Below the pieces are notes generated by a model, which was not told the origin of the DNA, made no database searches, and saw only the letters and a program-made list of their open reading frames with translations. 64,000 bases of DNA from JAJDXO01 sp965213765 (GTDB lineage: Bacteria > Pseudomonadota > Alphaproteobacteria > Rhodospirillales > UBA2165). Positions 44,343-52,685 of the stretch are shown here, in pieces. The stretch's first letter is position 1; every line of letters starts with the position of its first letter. A program made the position numbers and the translations under genes. Location of the stretch: the NCBI GenBank assembly GCA_965213765.1, contig OZ243926.1:3596001-3660000 (forward strand). The letters are read 5' to 3'.

Positions 44343-45089
44343 ATGGTATCGGAAAATCAATTCTCTCCGTTAGGTTGGCGGGCGAAAATAGGTGTCATTA
44401 CACCGACCGAGAATACGGTTACCGAACCTGAATTTAACGCAATGAAACCTGTCGGCGTTACCGTACATTTCACCCGCATGCCCATCCATTTTCATCCTGA
44501 GGAGGATAAATTTGAGAGCCTAATGGATGATTTGGAGGTGCGCTTGGTGGAACTTCGAAACTGTGCCGTCGATACGGTTGCCTACAATTGTACGGTCGGC
44601 TCGATGGCGTGTCCCGCCGATCTGCTCATTGGCAAGCTGGAAGGGACTTCCGGCGTAAATGCGGTATCAACTGCGGGATCGATACTTGTTGCATTGAAGA
44701 CCTTGGGGGCCTCTCGAATTGCGCTGGCAACACCGTATTCCCAAGCAACCAACGAACACGAAAAAGCCTATCTCACCGGCCACGGTGTTGAAGTGGTGGC
44801 AATGGTTGGTATGGAATTTAAAGAAACCGGTACAGCACTCGGCCGGCAATTCGGCGCGGTTTCACCCCAAGCGATTTATGACCACGCGCTTTCCGTCGAC
44901 TGCCCCGAAGCCGAAGCGATATTAATAAGCTGCGCGAATTTTGGTTCGGCCCAAGTTGTTGCCGCGTTGGAAAATGAACTCAACAAGCCGGTGATAACGA
45001 GTAACATCGTTACATTTTGGGCAAGTTTGCGCGCCGCGGGTATCAATGAGCCTATTCAGCGGTTTGGCTGTCTATTGTCAGACAAATGA
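44343..45089 (+). CDS. Maleate cis-trans isomerase / Asp-Glu racemase superfamily enzyme
   Basis: 248 residues from ATG 44343, preceded by AGGGGAG. The fold signature starts with WRAKIGVITPTENTVTEPEF. Two cysteines typical of the maleate isomerase and arylmalonate decarboxylase group are present: Cys83 in VAYNCTVGSMA and Cys197 in LISCANFGSAQ. They would act as nucleophile and acid/base. Paired with the LLM oxygenase it suggests ring opening followed by isomerisation of an enedioic product, as in pyrimidine- or nicotinate-like pathways; inference only. Confidence 0.83.
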   Translation: MVSENQFSPLGWRAKIGVITPTENTVTEPEFNAMKPVGVTVHFTRMPIHFHPEEDKFESLMDDLEVRLVELRNCAVDTVAYNCTVGSMACPADLLIGKLEGTSGVNAVSTAGSILVALKTLGASRIALATPYSQATNEHEKAYLTGHGVEVVAMVGMEFKETGTALGRQFGAVSPQAIYDHALSVDCPEAEAILISCANFGSAQVVAALENELNKPVITSNIVTFWASLRAAGINEPIQRFGCLLSDK

Positions 45090-45170
45090 AATGAAATTTA
45101 GTTTATTTTTGTCCGTTTCCAGCCAAGTCCGGACCGCGAAGGCGGATGTCGAGCTAGTCGCCCAATGACC

Positions 45171-45264
45171 GCTAGATCGGGTCAAGTTTTGACGGAACCA
45201 CGGCGCGGTTTTGTCAAAACATGTGAATCCGATCTTTTTCAATAGTGTAGAGCCGATTCACATG
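45171..45264 (-). repeat. 94-bp dispersed repeat, copy 2 (inverted relative to copy 1)
   Basis: Its reverse complement equals 24833-24926 except at three positions. Downstream TAGAGCCGAT (45248-45257) and ATCGGCTCTA form a further inverted pair reaching the IS5-family element, which suggests the repeat or a relative extended further before that insertion. Confidence 0.85.
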
Positions 45265-45311
45265 GATTGCAGGCATCGCAAAGCGATTCCGACAAACCAT
45301 GATCGGCTCTA

Positions 45312-46165
45312 GGCTGTGGTGACAATTTAATTATTTAAGCCAGAGCATGATACTTGCGAGTTTGATGAAGCCGAGGAAGTGGGCGGCAAGTTTGTCGTAG
45401 CGTGTTGCGATGCGCCGCCATTGCTTGAGCTTGGCGAAAAAGCCTTCGACGCCCCAGCGCTGTTTATAGGCGATGCGGTCATAGCTGTGCTGGTATTTGC
45501 GATGCCGGCGCGGTGGGATGACGGGCTCACCGCCTTGCTCATAGATCAGGTCATGCAGGCTGTCGGCGTCGTAGGCGCGGTCCGCGAGGACGTGGCCCGC
45601 GGCCAGGCCCTGGATGAGGTTGTGGGCGGGGACCATGTCGTTTTGTTGTCCTGGCCCGAGATCGAAGCGCACTGGCAGGCCTAACGCATCGACGACGGCG
45701 TGGATTTTTGTGCCGAACCCGCCCCGGGACCGGCCGGGAGCCTGGGCTTGCGGTCCCCCCTTTTTCGCCGCCCGCCGGCGGCTTGGGCCTGGGCCCGGAC
45801 GATGGTGGCGTCGATCGCCAGCCATTCCAAGTCCGGATCATCCGCGACAGCCTCGAAGATGCGGTCAAACACACCCGCCTCGATCCAGCGGTAGTAGCGC
45901 CGCTTCACCGTCTGATAGGGGCCAAACCGATCCGCCGGCAAATCACGCCACCGCGCACCAGAGCGCGCCAGCCACAGGATCGCATCGAAAAACCGCCGCC
46001 CGTCGCTGCGTGGACCACGCTTGCCCTTCATCCCGCCAGGAACAAAGTCCCGAAGCCGCGCCCATTGATCGTCTCTCAGCACTTCGCCTTCCACACCAAC
46101 CTCCAAAAGCCAGTGTTGAATCACACCAAAGACAAAAAAGGAATCCCTAAAATGTCACCGCAGCC
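45312..46165 (-). mobile_element. IS5-family (IS427-group-like) insertion sequence, apparently complete
   Basis: Ends are imperfect inverted repeats: GGCTGTGGTGACAATTTA at 45312 and, on the other strand from 46165, GGCTGCGGTGACATTTTA (two mismatches). CTAG occurs across both junctions (45309-45312 and 46165-46168), fitting a short TA/CTAG target duplication. Length about 854 bp, usual for the group. It holds one transposase in two overlapping frames. Confidence 0.82.
45331..46124 (-). CDS. IS5-family transposase, read through a -1 frameshift
   Basis: The first frame (46124-45681) starts MIQHWLLEVGVEGEVL and carries RWRDLPADRFGPYQTVKRRY with the first catalytic Asp in WLAIDATIVRAQ. The second frame (ending 45331) carries the second Asp in HVLADRAYDADSL and the Glu in WGVEGFFAKLKQWRRIATRY. 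A -1 shift at the minus-strand run AAAAAGGGGGG (around 45763-45773) joins them in register. All three DDE residues survive, so it is probably a programmed frameshift in a functional transposase. Confidence 0.8.
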
Positions 46166-46234
46166 TAGCGGACGATTCTGTTCCCTTCCAGATCGTTAGC
46201 CTATTCGCGCCAACGCCCCGACAAATTACACAAA

Positions 46235-47193
46235 TTAGCCTTTCCGGCCTTTTAGCCACGCCGCCATTTCCCGGACGGCGTCAACCATCCCGAATTTTGG
46301 TGTGTAGCCCAATACCTCTCTCGCCAGACTGATGTCGGAAGCGAGATGTGTATCGGGTATGACCGAGGGACCTTCAGCCGGCTCGGCTATCCGCACGGTA
46401 GCTTTTGGGAAAACCTCGGATATCGCCTCGGCAAACTCCCGCGGCGAGACTTGGCATCCCATCGTGATGTTGAATACTTGCGAGCTGATGTCCGGTGTAA
46501 GGGCAGCGAGAACCGTGCCTTCTGCAGCGTCTTTGGCATAGACCCATTCAAAGCCGATCGCCGGAACAACGACCTCTTCGCCCCTGACAGCCTGCGTGAC
46601 AGCGTCGCGGAACGCGAGACTGGGCCCGCCGCCGCCCTGGCCGCCCCACGGCCCCGCCACCACCGCGTAACGCACGGCGGCGAAGCCGACGTTATGCCAG
46701 CGGGTGTAGTTGAGACCGATATTCTCGACCGCCTGTTTGGTTGCGGAATAAAACGTCACCGGGCGCGGAAATGCTTCTTCGACCGCCGGGTTGCCGTTCC
46801 CTTCACCCCCGCCACGTGGTAGGCGACGATATTGCCGCTGGACGCCACGACGCGGTCGAGTTTATGCACGCGGGCCGCCTCCATCACATTGACGGTGCCC
46901 ATGATGTTCAGCTCGATGGCCGGTAGCGGATCGTTCTGCGCGCCGAGGGTCAGCCTCGGATTAGCGACCGTGTGGATGATGTGGGTAACATCGTGCTCCC
47001 GGATGGCGCCGGTTAAATCGAAGGGCCGAAGGACACTGCCTTTGAGGAGCGTGACCTTGTCCAGGTCAACAACCTCGCCGAGAGCGTCTTCCTGCGGGGC
47101 AACGTCCATAAGGACAGGCTTTTCTCCCCGGCTCACCAAGTTCTGCGCGACGTGTGAACCGACCAAGCCGACACCTGTTATCAATATGGTCAT
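46235..47193 (-). pseudogene. NAD-dependent epimerase/dehydratase, frameshifted
   Basis: Extended SDR fold. From ATG 47193 the first part has the nucleotide motif ILITGVGLVGSHVAQNLVSR and reaches VVASSGNIVAYHVAGVK near 46800, where the frame is lost. In the -1 frame the protein resumes at GNGNPAVEEAFPRPVTFYSA with the catalytic Tyr-x-x-x-Lys (YSATK) and continues to the end at 46235. One missing base in or after the GGGGGTGAAGGG run explains the break. Whole-length protein would be about 319 residues. Convergence with sequencing error cannot be excluded. Confidence 0.78.
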
Positions 47194-47305
47194 CCAATCA
47201 ATCCACTTTCTTCCCAACGTGCGGAGCAGGCGTTGCCTTGGCCATGATGATCCTTCATTTTTGACGGTGTTGCCAGTTCAGCTCGGCCTATTTGAAGGAT
47301 GTGCC

Positions 47306-48301
47306 GTGTCCGATATCCATCTCAGTATTGCCCTGACCTCGAATCCACGCACCTGGCCGGTGCTGGATGGACGGGTGAAACCCGACGGGGCGACCCTGAC
47401 TCCGACCGTGCTTCATCCCTCGGAGATGTTCTGGCGTCAGCTCAAGTTTTCGGAATTCGACATCGCGGAAATGTCCATGTCGAGCTTTATGATGCTCACC
47501 GCTGCGGAAGATGACCGGTTTGTCGGGCTGCCCGTCTTCACCACTCGGGCCTTTTTTCATACAGGCATTCTGGTTCGGCGGGCCGCCGGAATAGACAAAC
47601 CTGAAGATCTGAAGGGTAAACGCGTCGGAATCCCCGAATATCAGCAAACCGCCGCGCTGTGGATCCGGGGCGTTCTCCAGCACGAATTCGACGTCGCCCC
47701 CCGCGATATGGAATTCTGGATGGAGCGGAACCCCGACCGCAGCCACGCCGGAGCCATCAACTCCCAGCCGCCTAGAGACGTCAAATTGAACTACATCGAT
47801 CCGGCGAAAAGCATCGGCAGCATGATGGAATCCGGCGAGCTGGATGCGGCGCTCTTCTATTTGCGGGGCAAAAACCTTGTGGACCGGTCTACGGAAGACC
47901 TCGCCAACAATCCGGATATCAAACCGTTGTTTCCCGATGCCTGGGCGGAACGACAGCGTTATTTTCAATCCACCGGCCTCCATCACATCAACCATGGCAT
48001 GGTGATGCGCCGGAGCCTTCTGAACGACCACCCCTGGCTCGCCCTCAATATCCTGAAGGCGTTCAACCAGGCCAACGAGATTGCAGACACGGAACGCGTC
48101 GCCCAGGCTGCCTACCACCTGGAGACGGGGTACCTTCCCCCCGACGCGGAGGAAGTATTGCGCAAACCCCTCGTGCGCCATGGGGTAAAAGCGCCCCGGA
48201 AGACCCTTGAGGCCGCGGCTCAATATTCTTTTGAACAGGGACTGACACCGAGACTGATCAACTTGGATGAACTGTTCGCTCCCAGCACGCTCGATCAGTA
48301 G
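47306..48301 (+). CDS. 4,5-dihydroxyphthalate decarboxylase-like protein (periplasmic-binding fold)
   Basis: 331 residues from GTG 47306, with AAGGAT 5 nt upstream. There is no signal peptide: the protein begins SDIHLSIALTSNPRTWPVLD. The pattern HPSEMFWRQLKFSEFDIAEM SMSSF, LPVFTTRAFFHTGILV and LKGKRVGIPEYQQTAALWIR matches the dihydroxyphthalate decarboxylase (Pht5/PhtD) branch of NMT1/THI5-like proteins, which are cytoplasmic enzymes. It is often annotated as an ABC receptor, but lack of a signal favours an enzyme. Divergent from the broken epimerase gene. Confidence 0.75.
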   Translation: MSDIHLSIALTSNPRTWPVLDGRVKPDGATLTPTVLHPSEMFWRQLKFSEFDIAEMSMSSFMMLTAAEDDRFVGLPVFTTRAFFHTGILVRRAAGIDKPEDLKGKRVGIPEYQQTAALWIRGVLQHEFDVAPRDMEFWMERNPDRSHAGAINSQPPRDVKLNYIDPAKSIGSMMESGELDAALFYLRGKNLVDRSTEDLANNPDIKPLFPDAWAERQRYFQSTGLHHINHGMVMRRSLLNDHPWLALNILKAFNQANEIADTERVAQAAYHLETGYLPPDAEEVLRKPLVRHGVKAPRKTLEAAAQYSFEQGLTPRLINLDELFAPSTLDQ

Positions 48302-48428
48302 CGTTCCAACCTGAATTGGCGTCGATTTTCAAACGATCCGCTTCTGGCAGAGGTTGTTGAAGAAGTGATTATTGTTTCATTTATAAGGTTATGAGTCGCT
48401 GAGCTCTCTCATTGAGGAGGGTTTGGCG

Positions 48429-48545
48429 ATGATGGGACCGTCGGTTGGTAGTCAGGATCGATTGTTTCACGAGTTTGACCTTGATGCGATGGTGCCGGCG
48501 GACAATCTGCTGCGCCGTATTGATGCGGTTCCTGACCCGAGTTGG
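48429..48545 (+). pseudogene. IS1182-family transposase N-terminal relic
   Basis: GGAGG precedes MMGPSVGSQDRLFHEFDLDA, then MVPADNLLRRIDAVPDPSWL, the N-terminus of IS1182-type transposases. After about 39 codons similarity stops and the DNA passes directly to the 3' end of the minus-strand tctA gene. Confidence 0.65.
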
Positions 48546-48580
48546 CTTCGCCCGGCGCGATTGCCGGCCCGTCCCGGTAT

Positions 48581-50062
48581 TCAGGCCCGACGGCGGCGCA
48601 GCCGGCCGATGATACTGCCGCCGATCAGCAGCACCATGACGATCAGCAGCGTAAGGCTGATGGGCCGCTCGATGAACACCGAGAGGTCGCCGCCGTTGCC
48701 GCCGATGGCCTGGCGCATGCGGGTCTCGAAGATGGGGCCCAGCACCAAGCCGAGAATAATCGGCACCAGCGGGATGTTGGCCCGCTTCAGCGCCAGCCCC
48801 AGGAGACCGAACGCCGCTGCAATGAGCGGATCGGTGAGACGGAAGTTGGCCGAATAGGATCCGGCCATCGCAAAACACAGGATGGCGATGCCGAGCAGGC
48901 GGTCGTCGATCCGCGTTACCAGGGCGATCCACCGGGTGGCAAGCAGCAGAATTCCGACGATGACGAAATTCATCAGGAACAGGGACAGATAGAGGCCGGA
49001 GACGAACGGCCCGTTCTCGGCGAACAGGGCGGGTCCGGGGTCGACGTTGTGGACGGTGAACACTGCCAGCATCATGGCGGTCAGGACCTCGCCCGGGATG
49101 CCTAGGGCCAGGAGCGGCACCAGCGCCGCCGCCGGGACGGCATTGTTGGCGGCTTCGGAGGCGATGATCCCCTCGGGCGCCCCCTTGCCGAACAGTTCTG
49201 GGGTTTTGGAGCCGCGTCTGGCCGTGCTGTATGAGAAAAACTGGGCGAGGAATTCCCCGACCCCCGGCAGAATGCCCATGGCGACGCCGAACGATGATGA
49301 GCGCAGCAGCGTCTTGGGGTAACGCAGGGCCTCGGCGAAGCCGCCCAGGAGCCGCCGTTTCATTTCCACCGGCACCGCCTTGTTGCCGCGTTTCGAGATC
49401 AGGAGAAAGCCCTGGGACATGGCGAACAGGCCGAGGATGATGGAGATCAGCGGTATGCCGCCGAGCAGCCATGTGGTGCCAAAGGTGTAGCGCGGCGAGC
49501 CGTATGCCCCCTCGAGCCCAATGGTTCCCAGAAACAGGCCCAGGCAGAGCGTCGCCGCGGCAGCCAGTTCGACCCCTCGGTGAGCGGTGATCACCAACAC
49601 CATGGCGAGTGCCGCGGCCATCGCCATGTCCGCCGAGCCGAATTTCTTGGCGAACGCCGCCAGCAACGGCGCCGCGACGATCAAGACGAGGACGCTGAAC
49701 GTGCCGCCGAAGAACGACGATGCGTAGGCCAAAGACAGTGCCCGTTGCGGCTCTCCGGCACGGGTCATGGGGTAGCCGTCATAGGTGGTCAGGACGCTGA
49801 CCCCGGTTCCCGGCGTATTGACCAATATCGCGGGAATCGCCCCGCCGTACCACGCGCCGGCATAGACTCCCATCAGCAGGGTAATGCCGGACAGCGGGTC
49901 GAGGCTGAAGGTGACGGGCAGCAGAATTGCGATGGCGACGCCCGGGCCGAGGCCGGGGATGGCGCCCATGATGATGCCGAGCAGGCTGCCGCCGGCCAGG
50001 GCGGCGAGTACCGGGATCGTCAGGACCTGATCGACGGCGACCGAGAGATTTTCCAGCATCAC
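48581..50062 (-). CDS. tctA: Tripartite tricarboxylate transporter large permease TctA
   Basis: 493 residues, normal length. Marks are LGIIMGAIPGLGPGVAIAIL, TLLMGVYAGAWYGGAIPAIL VNTPGTG, GILPGVGEFLAQFFSY and ALVPLLALGIPGEVLTAMML. Twelve or so helices. It is clearly diverged from the other TctA in this window (26168-27763), so it is not a recent duplicate. Overlaps tctB by 4 nt. Confidence 0.93.
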   Translation of the reverse strand: MMLENLSVAVDQVLTIPVLAALAGGSLLGIIMGAIPGLGPGVAIAILLPVTFSLDPLSGITLLMGVYAGAWYGGAIPAILVNTPGTGVSVLTTYDGYPMTRAGEPQRALSLAYASSFFGGTFSVLVLIVAAPLLAAFAKKFGSADMAMAAALAMVLVITAHRGVELAAAATLCLGLFLGTIGLEGAYGSPRYTFGTTWLLGGIPLISIILGLFAMSQGFLLISKRGNKAVPVEMKRRLLGGFAEALRYPKTLLRSSSFGVAMGILPGVGEFLAQFFSYSTARRGSKTPELFGKGAPEGIIASEAANNAVPAAALVPLLALGIPGEVLTAMMLAVFTVHNVDPGPALFAENGPFVSGLYLSLFLMNFVIVGILLLATRWIALVTRIDDRLLGIAILCFAMAGSYSANFRLTDPLIAAAFGLLGLALKRANIPLVPIILGLVLGPIFETRMRQAIGGNGGDLSVFIERPISLTLLIVMVLLIGGSIIGRLRRRRA

Positions 50063-50592
50063 AGGAAGCTGCCGAGGGTTTCAAGCCACGGGGTGAGCTT
50101 GAACAGCGCCGCCTTCGGGAACCACAGCCCGAGGACGAACCGGAACAGTACCAGCATGGTGAGGGCGAGCCCCCCAGCCACCGCCGCTAGCCGGCGTCCG
50201 CGGAATCCCGCGATCGCCGCGCAGAAGGCGCAAAAGGCCAGCACCGACAGCCCGTAGCCGATCAGCCCCATTAGCCAGATGGAGGCCAGAAATCCGGCCG
50301 ATAACAGAAGGGCGATCACTGTCAGCCGCTTGGCCGCGGGTTTTTCGGCGGAGGCGGCAAAGATGGCGGCGAGCACCGAAAAAACGAACATCAGGCTGAG
50401 GGCGAAGATGGGCCCGTTCCGGGGCTCGTTCCACCAGCCGCCGTCTTCGGCGCCGGGCTCGGTCTGGCTGCCCACCAGGATCAGCAGCACGGCCGAGCCG
50501 ATGGCGAGCGCGGCAAATAGCATCCTGCCCCCCGGTCTACCGCCGGCAACGAGGGACAGGACGTCCTGTTCTTCGGTATTTTCCTTCGCCAT
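50059..50592 (-). CDS. tctB: Tripartite tricarboxylate transporter small permease TctB
   Basis: 177 residues from the ATG at 50592; an in-frame start at 50673 would run back into tctC and adds a Ser-rich stretch, so it is rejected. Four hydrophobic helices (MLFAALAIGSAVLLILVGS, IFALSLMFVFSVLAAIFA, VIALLLSAGFLASIWLMG, LAAVAGGLALTMLVLFRFVL). Call by topology and position between tctC and tctA. Confidence 0.87.
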   Translation of the reverse strand: MAKENTEEQDVLSLVAGGRPGGRMLFAALAIGSAVLLILVGSQTEPGAEDGGWWNEPRNGPIFALSLMFVFSVLAAIFAASAEKPAAKRLTVIALLLSAGFLASIWLMGLIGYGLSVLAFCAFCAAIAGFRGRRLAAVAGGLALTMLVLFRFVLGLWFPKAALFKLTPWLETLGSFL

Positions 50593-50605
50593 CAGGCGGG
50601 CCGGT

Positions 50606-51544
50606 TTATTTCGCCAGCAGGGCCTCGACGCGCTTGTACTGTTCATCGACGAACTGGACGGCGGCCTTGCCATCGGTCCAACCGATCACCGCACCGGTAT
50701 TGGCCTCGATATCCTTGACCTTCTTGCTGTTCAGCGCCTTCAGCGCTGATGCGGCGATTTTTTTGCGCACATCCGCCGGCACCTGGGAGCGCACGAACAG
50801 ACCCGCCCAGGCCGGTGTTGCGATGCCCGGCACCTGCTCGTCGAGGGTGGCGAGGTTAGGCAGGATGGAAATCCGGTTGGCGGTGTAGGCGGCCAGGCCC
50901 TTCGCCTCGCCGCTGTCGAGGCACGGTTTGATCAGCTTGACCGTGCTGACGATGACATCGGCGTCGCCACTGGCCAGCAAGGTGCAGTTGGTTTCGTCAT
51001 AGGCGGCATTGCCGGCGAACTTGAAGCCCAATCTGTTGGCCGCCAGCAGGGTTTGCCGGGTCGGCGGGCCGTTGAACCCGAAATGGCCGAGTTTCACCGG
51101 GTTTTTCTTGGCGTAGGCGGCAAGCCCCGCCAAATCGCTGAATGGCAGATTGCCGCGCGCCCACAGGCCCATGGGATAATTGATGATGATCCCCAGAGGT
51201 TCGAAGGCGTCGCGCCCAAACGGCGCGCGCTTCTTGATGATGTGCGCGGTGAGGATGTTGCCCGTAAACATGCCGACGGTGTAGCCGTCGGGGCGCGCCT
51301 GGGCCACGTGATTGGCGCCAATGACACCGCCGCCGCCTTTCATGTTCACCACCGCCGAGGGGACGCCGAAATCCTTTTGAATTTGATCCGAAATCAACCG
51401 CGCGACCACATCCTCCAGATCGCCGGGTGGCCACGGGACTATAACTTCGACGGGTCGTTCGGGGTATTCCGCCTGCGCGGTTCCGGCCATAAGCATGATG
51501 CCGAGGCCCAAGGCCATGCCCCATCGTTTAACCAACAGTCCCAT
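50606..51544 (-). CDS. tctC: Tripartite tricarboxylate transporter receptor TctC (Bug family)
   Basis: 312 residues; GGGAGGATC precedes the ATG. Signal peptide ends near AGTAQA. Bug-family segments: VEVIVPWPPGDLEDVVARLI, SAVVNMKGGGGVIGANHVAQ ARPDGYT and LASGDADVIVSTVKLIKP. The loop WPPGDLEDV, usually carrying small residues that hold the ligand carboxylate, contains Asp-Leu-Glu-Asp here, which may mark an unusual ligand. Divergently regulated with the Rieske gene set through the upstream IclR gene. Confidence 0.9.
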   Translation of the reverse strand: MGLLVKRWGMALGLGIMLMAGTAQAEYPERPVEVIVPWPPGDLEDVVARLISDQIQKDFGVPSAVVNMKGGGGVIGANHVAQARPDGYTVGMFTGNILTAHIIKKRAPFGRDAFEPLGIIINYPMGLWARGNLPFSDLAGLAAYAKKNPVKLGHFGFNGPPTRQTLLAANRLGFKFAGNAAYDETNCTLLASGDADVIVSTVKLIKPCLDSGEAKGLAAYTANRISILPNLATLDEQVPGIATPAWAGLFVRSQVPADVRKKIAASALKALNSKKVKDIEANTGAVIGWTDGKAAVQFVDEQYKRVEALLAK

Positions 51545-51644
51545 TTTGATCCTCCCTTTGGGTAAAGGTGTTTTGTTGGTGGGAATGCATAGTATCTGTC
51601 ACCCCAAACGGAATACAAGGCGGATACATGGGGCTGTAACTCGG

Positions 51645-52484
51645 TCACCCACCTGGGTGTGTGTGGTCCTGGTCGGCCGTGACCGCCGACCAATCAGTCG
51701 GATTTACGGTCGACTCGGTCTCTGCAAGTACGCGGGCGATTTGTGCACACTCGGCGACAATGGCCTGTGCCAAATCGGTGACTCGGTCCGGCGTCAGACG
51801 TTCGTTGATGGCCAACAAGCTAATCGCTGCGAGAGGCTCGCCGTGTGGCGACATCACGGAGGCGGCAATGCCGCCGGCGCTGGGTGGGAGCCTTCCCTCG
51901 CGTAACGAATCCGCATATCCGATGCGACGTGCCCGCTCAACATCACGGCGCAATTTCCGTTGGTCAAGCGAGCGCACGGCCGGACGTGCGTGGACAAGCT
52001 GGCCGAGAACCGTCTCGCATTCTGTCTCCTGGAACGCCGCCAATGCCGCGATCCCGGCGTAGCCGAGGCCCAAGGGGATCCAAGAACCCACATCAACCGG
52101 CAGGGTCCGAATCGCAAAGTCGCCCTCTCGGCGGTAGCAACAGTTGAGATCAATGCCCTCGCGAACAAAAAAGTAAATGGTATCCCCGGTGGATTCCGCC
52201 AGGCGCGCGGCAGCTAGTTCGCCGAGATAGGAGAGGGCCGAGCGGTCCGTCGCCATAGTCGATAAGTTGGCTAGCGCACCGCCGACGAAGTATCGTCGCT
52301 GACCAGCGGGCTGGATCAGCCACCCCTCTTTGACCATCGTTTTACATAAACGGTTGACGGTGGACGGGATCAAGCCGAGCGCCGTTGCGAGATCCTTTAC
52401 CCGCGCGCCGTCGGATCCGGCACTTGCGACGGTCCGCAAAATGGCGGCCGCACGCTCAACGCTTTGGATTGCATTTCGTTCCAT
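51645..52484 (-). CDS. IclR family transcriptional regulator
   Basis: 279 residues. Winged helix at about 8-70 (AIQSVERAAAILRTVASAGS, VKDLATALGLIPSTVNRLCK TMVKEGWL) and an effector domain from about 85 on (YLGELAAARLAESTGDTIYF FV, PLGLGYAGIAALAA, GGIAASVMSPHGEPLAAISL). It lies 100 nt upstream of tctC on the same strand and faces the cupin gene. Two matching palindromes in the divergent gap are its probable sites. Confidence 0.9.
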   Translation of the reverse strand: MERNAIQSVERAAAILRTVASAGSDGARVKDLATALGLIPSTVNRLCKTMVKEGWLIQPAGQRRYFVGGALANLSTMATDRSALSYLGELAAARLAESTGDTIYFFVREGIDLNCCYRREGDFAIRTLPVDVGSWIPLGLGYAGIAALAAFQETECETVLGQLVHARPAVRSLDQRKLRRDVERARRIGYADSLREGRLPPSAGGIAASVMSPHGEPLAAISLLAINERLTPDRVTDLAQAIVAECAQIARVLAETESTVNPTDWSAVTADQDHTHPGG

Positions 52485-52554
52485 ACTCGGCCCCGTGTTT
52501 CCACACCTTGCCGGTGACCCAAAAAACTTTCTTGAGAATAAGATGCATCATTTA

Positions 52555-52569
52555 TTGCATATAATGCAA
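52555..52569. promoter_or_regulatory. Probable IclR operator, site 1
   Basis: TTGCAT-ATA-ATGCAA, a perfect 6-bp inverted repeat with a 3-nt centre, 71 nt before the IclR start. The central CATATAATG includes a TATAAT-like hexamer, so binding here would compete with polymerase on a promoter. Confidence 0.55.
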
Positions 52570-52614
52570 CTTAATTAATCAAAACAAATATTCTTGGAAA
52601 TCTAAATCCCGTGA

Positions 52615-52629
52615 TTGCATATCGTGCAA
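52615..52629. promoter_or_regulatory. Probable IclR operator, site 2
   Basis: TTGCAT-ATC-GTGCAA, differing from site 1 at two central positions, located exactly 60 bp from it and 57 nt before the cupin start. Together the pair suggests co-operative binding or looping across the divergent promoters. Confidence 0.55.
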
Positions 52630-52685
52630 TTAACTAGTTGACCAGCTTGCTGGTCGAGTTCACAATCCCGCCGTGGAGGTGAGTC

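Noticed and set aside
24833..45264. Composite transposon made by the two 94-bp repeats
   Set aside because: The repeats carry no transposase and no target duplications were found, so only a bracketed segment is claimed.
48542..50257. Plus-strand frames opposite the second tctA and tctB
   Set aside because: Gln/Asp/Arg-rich antisense shadows of membrane genes.
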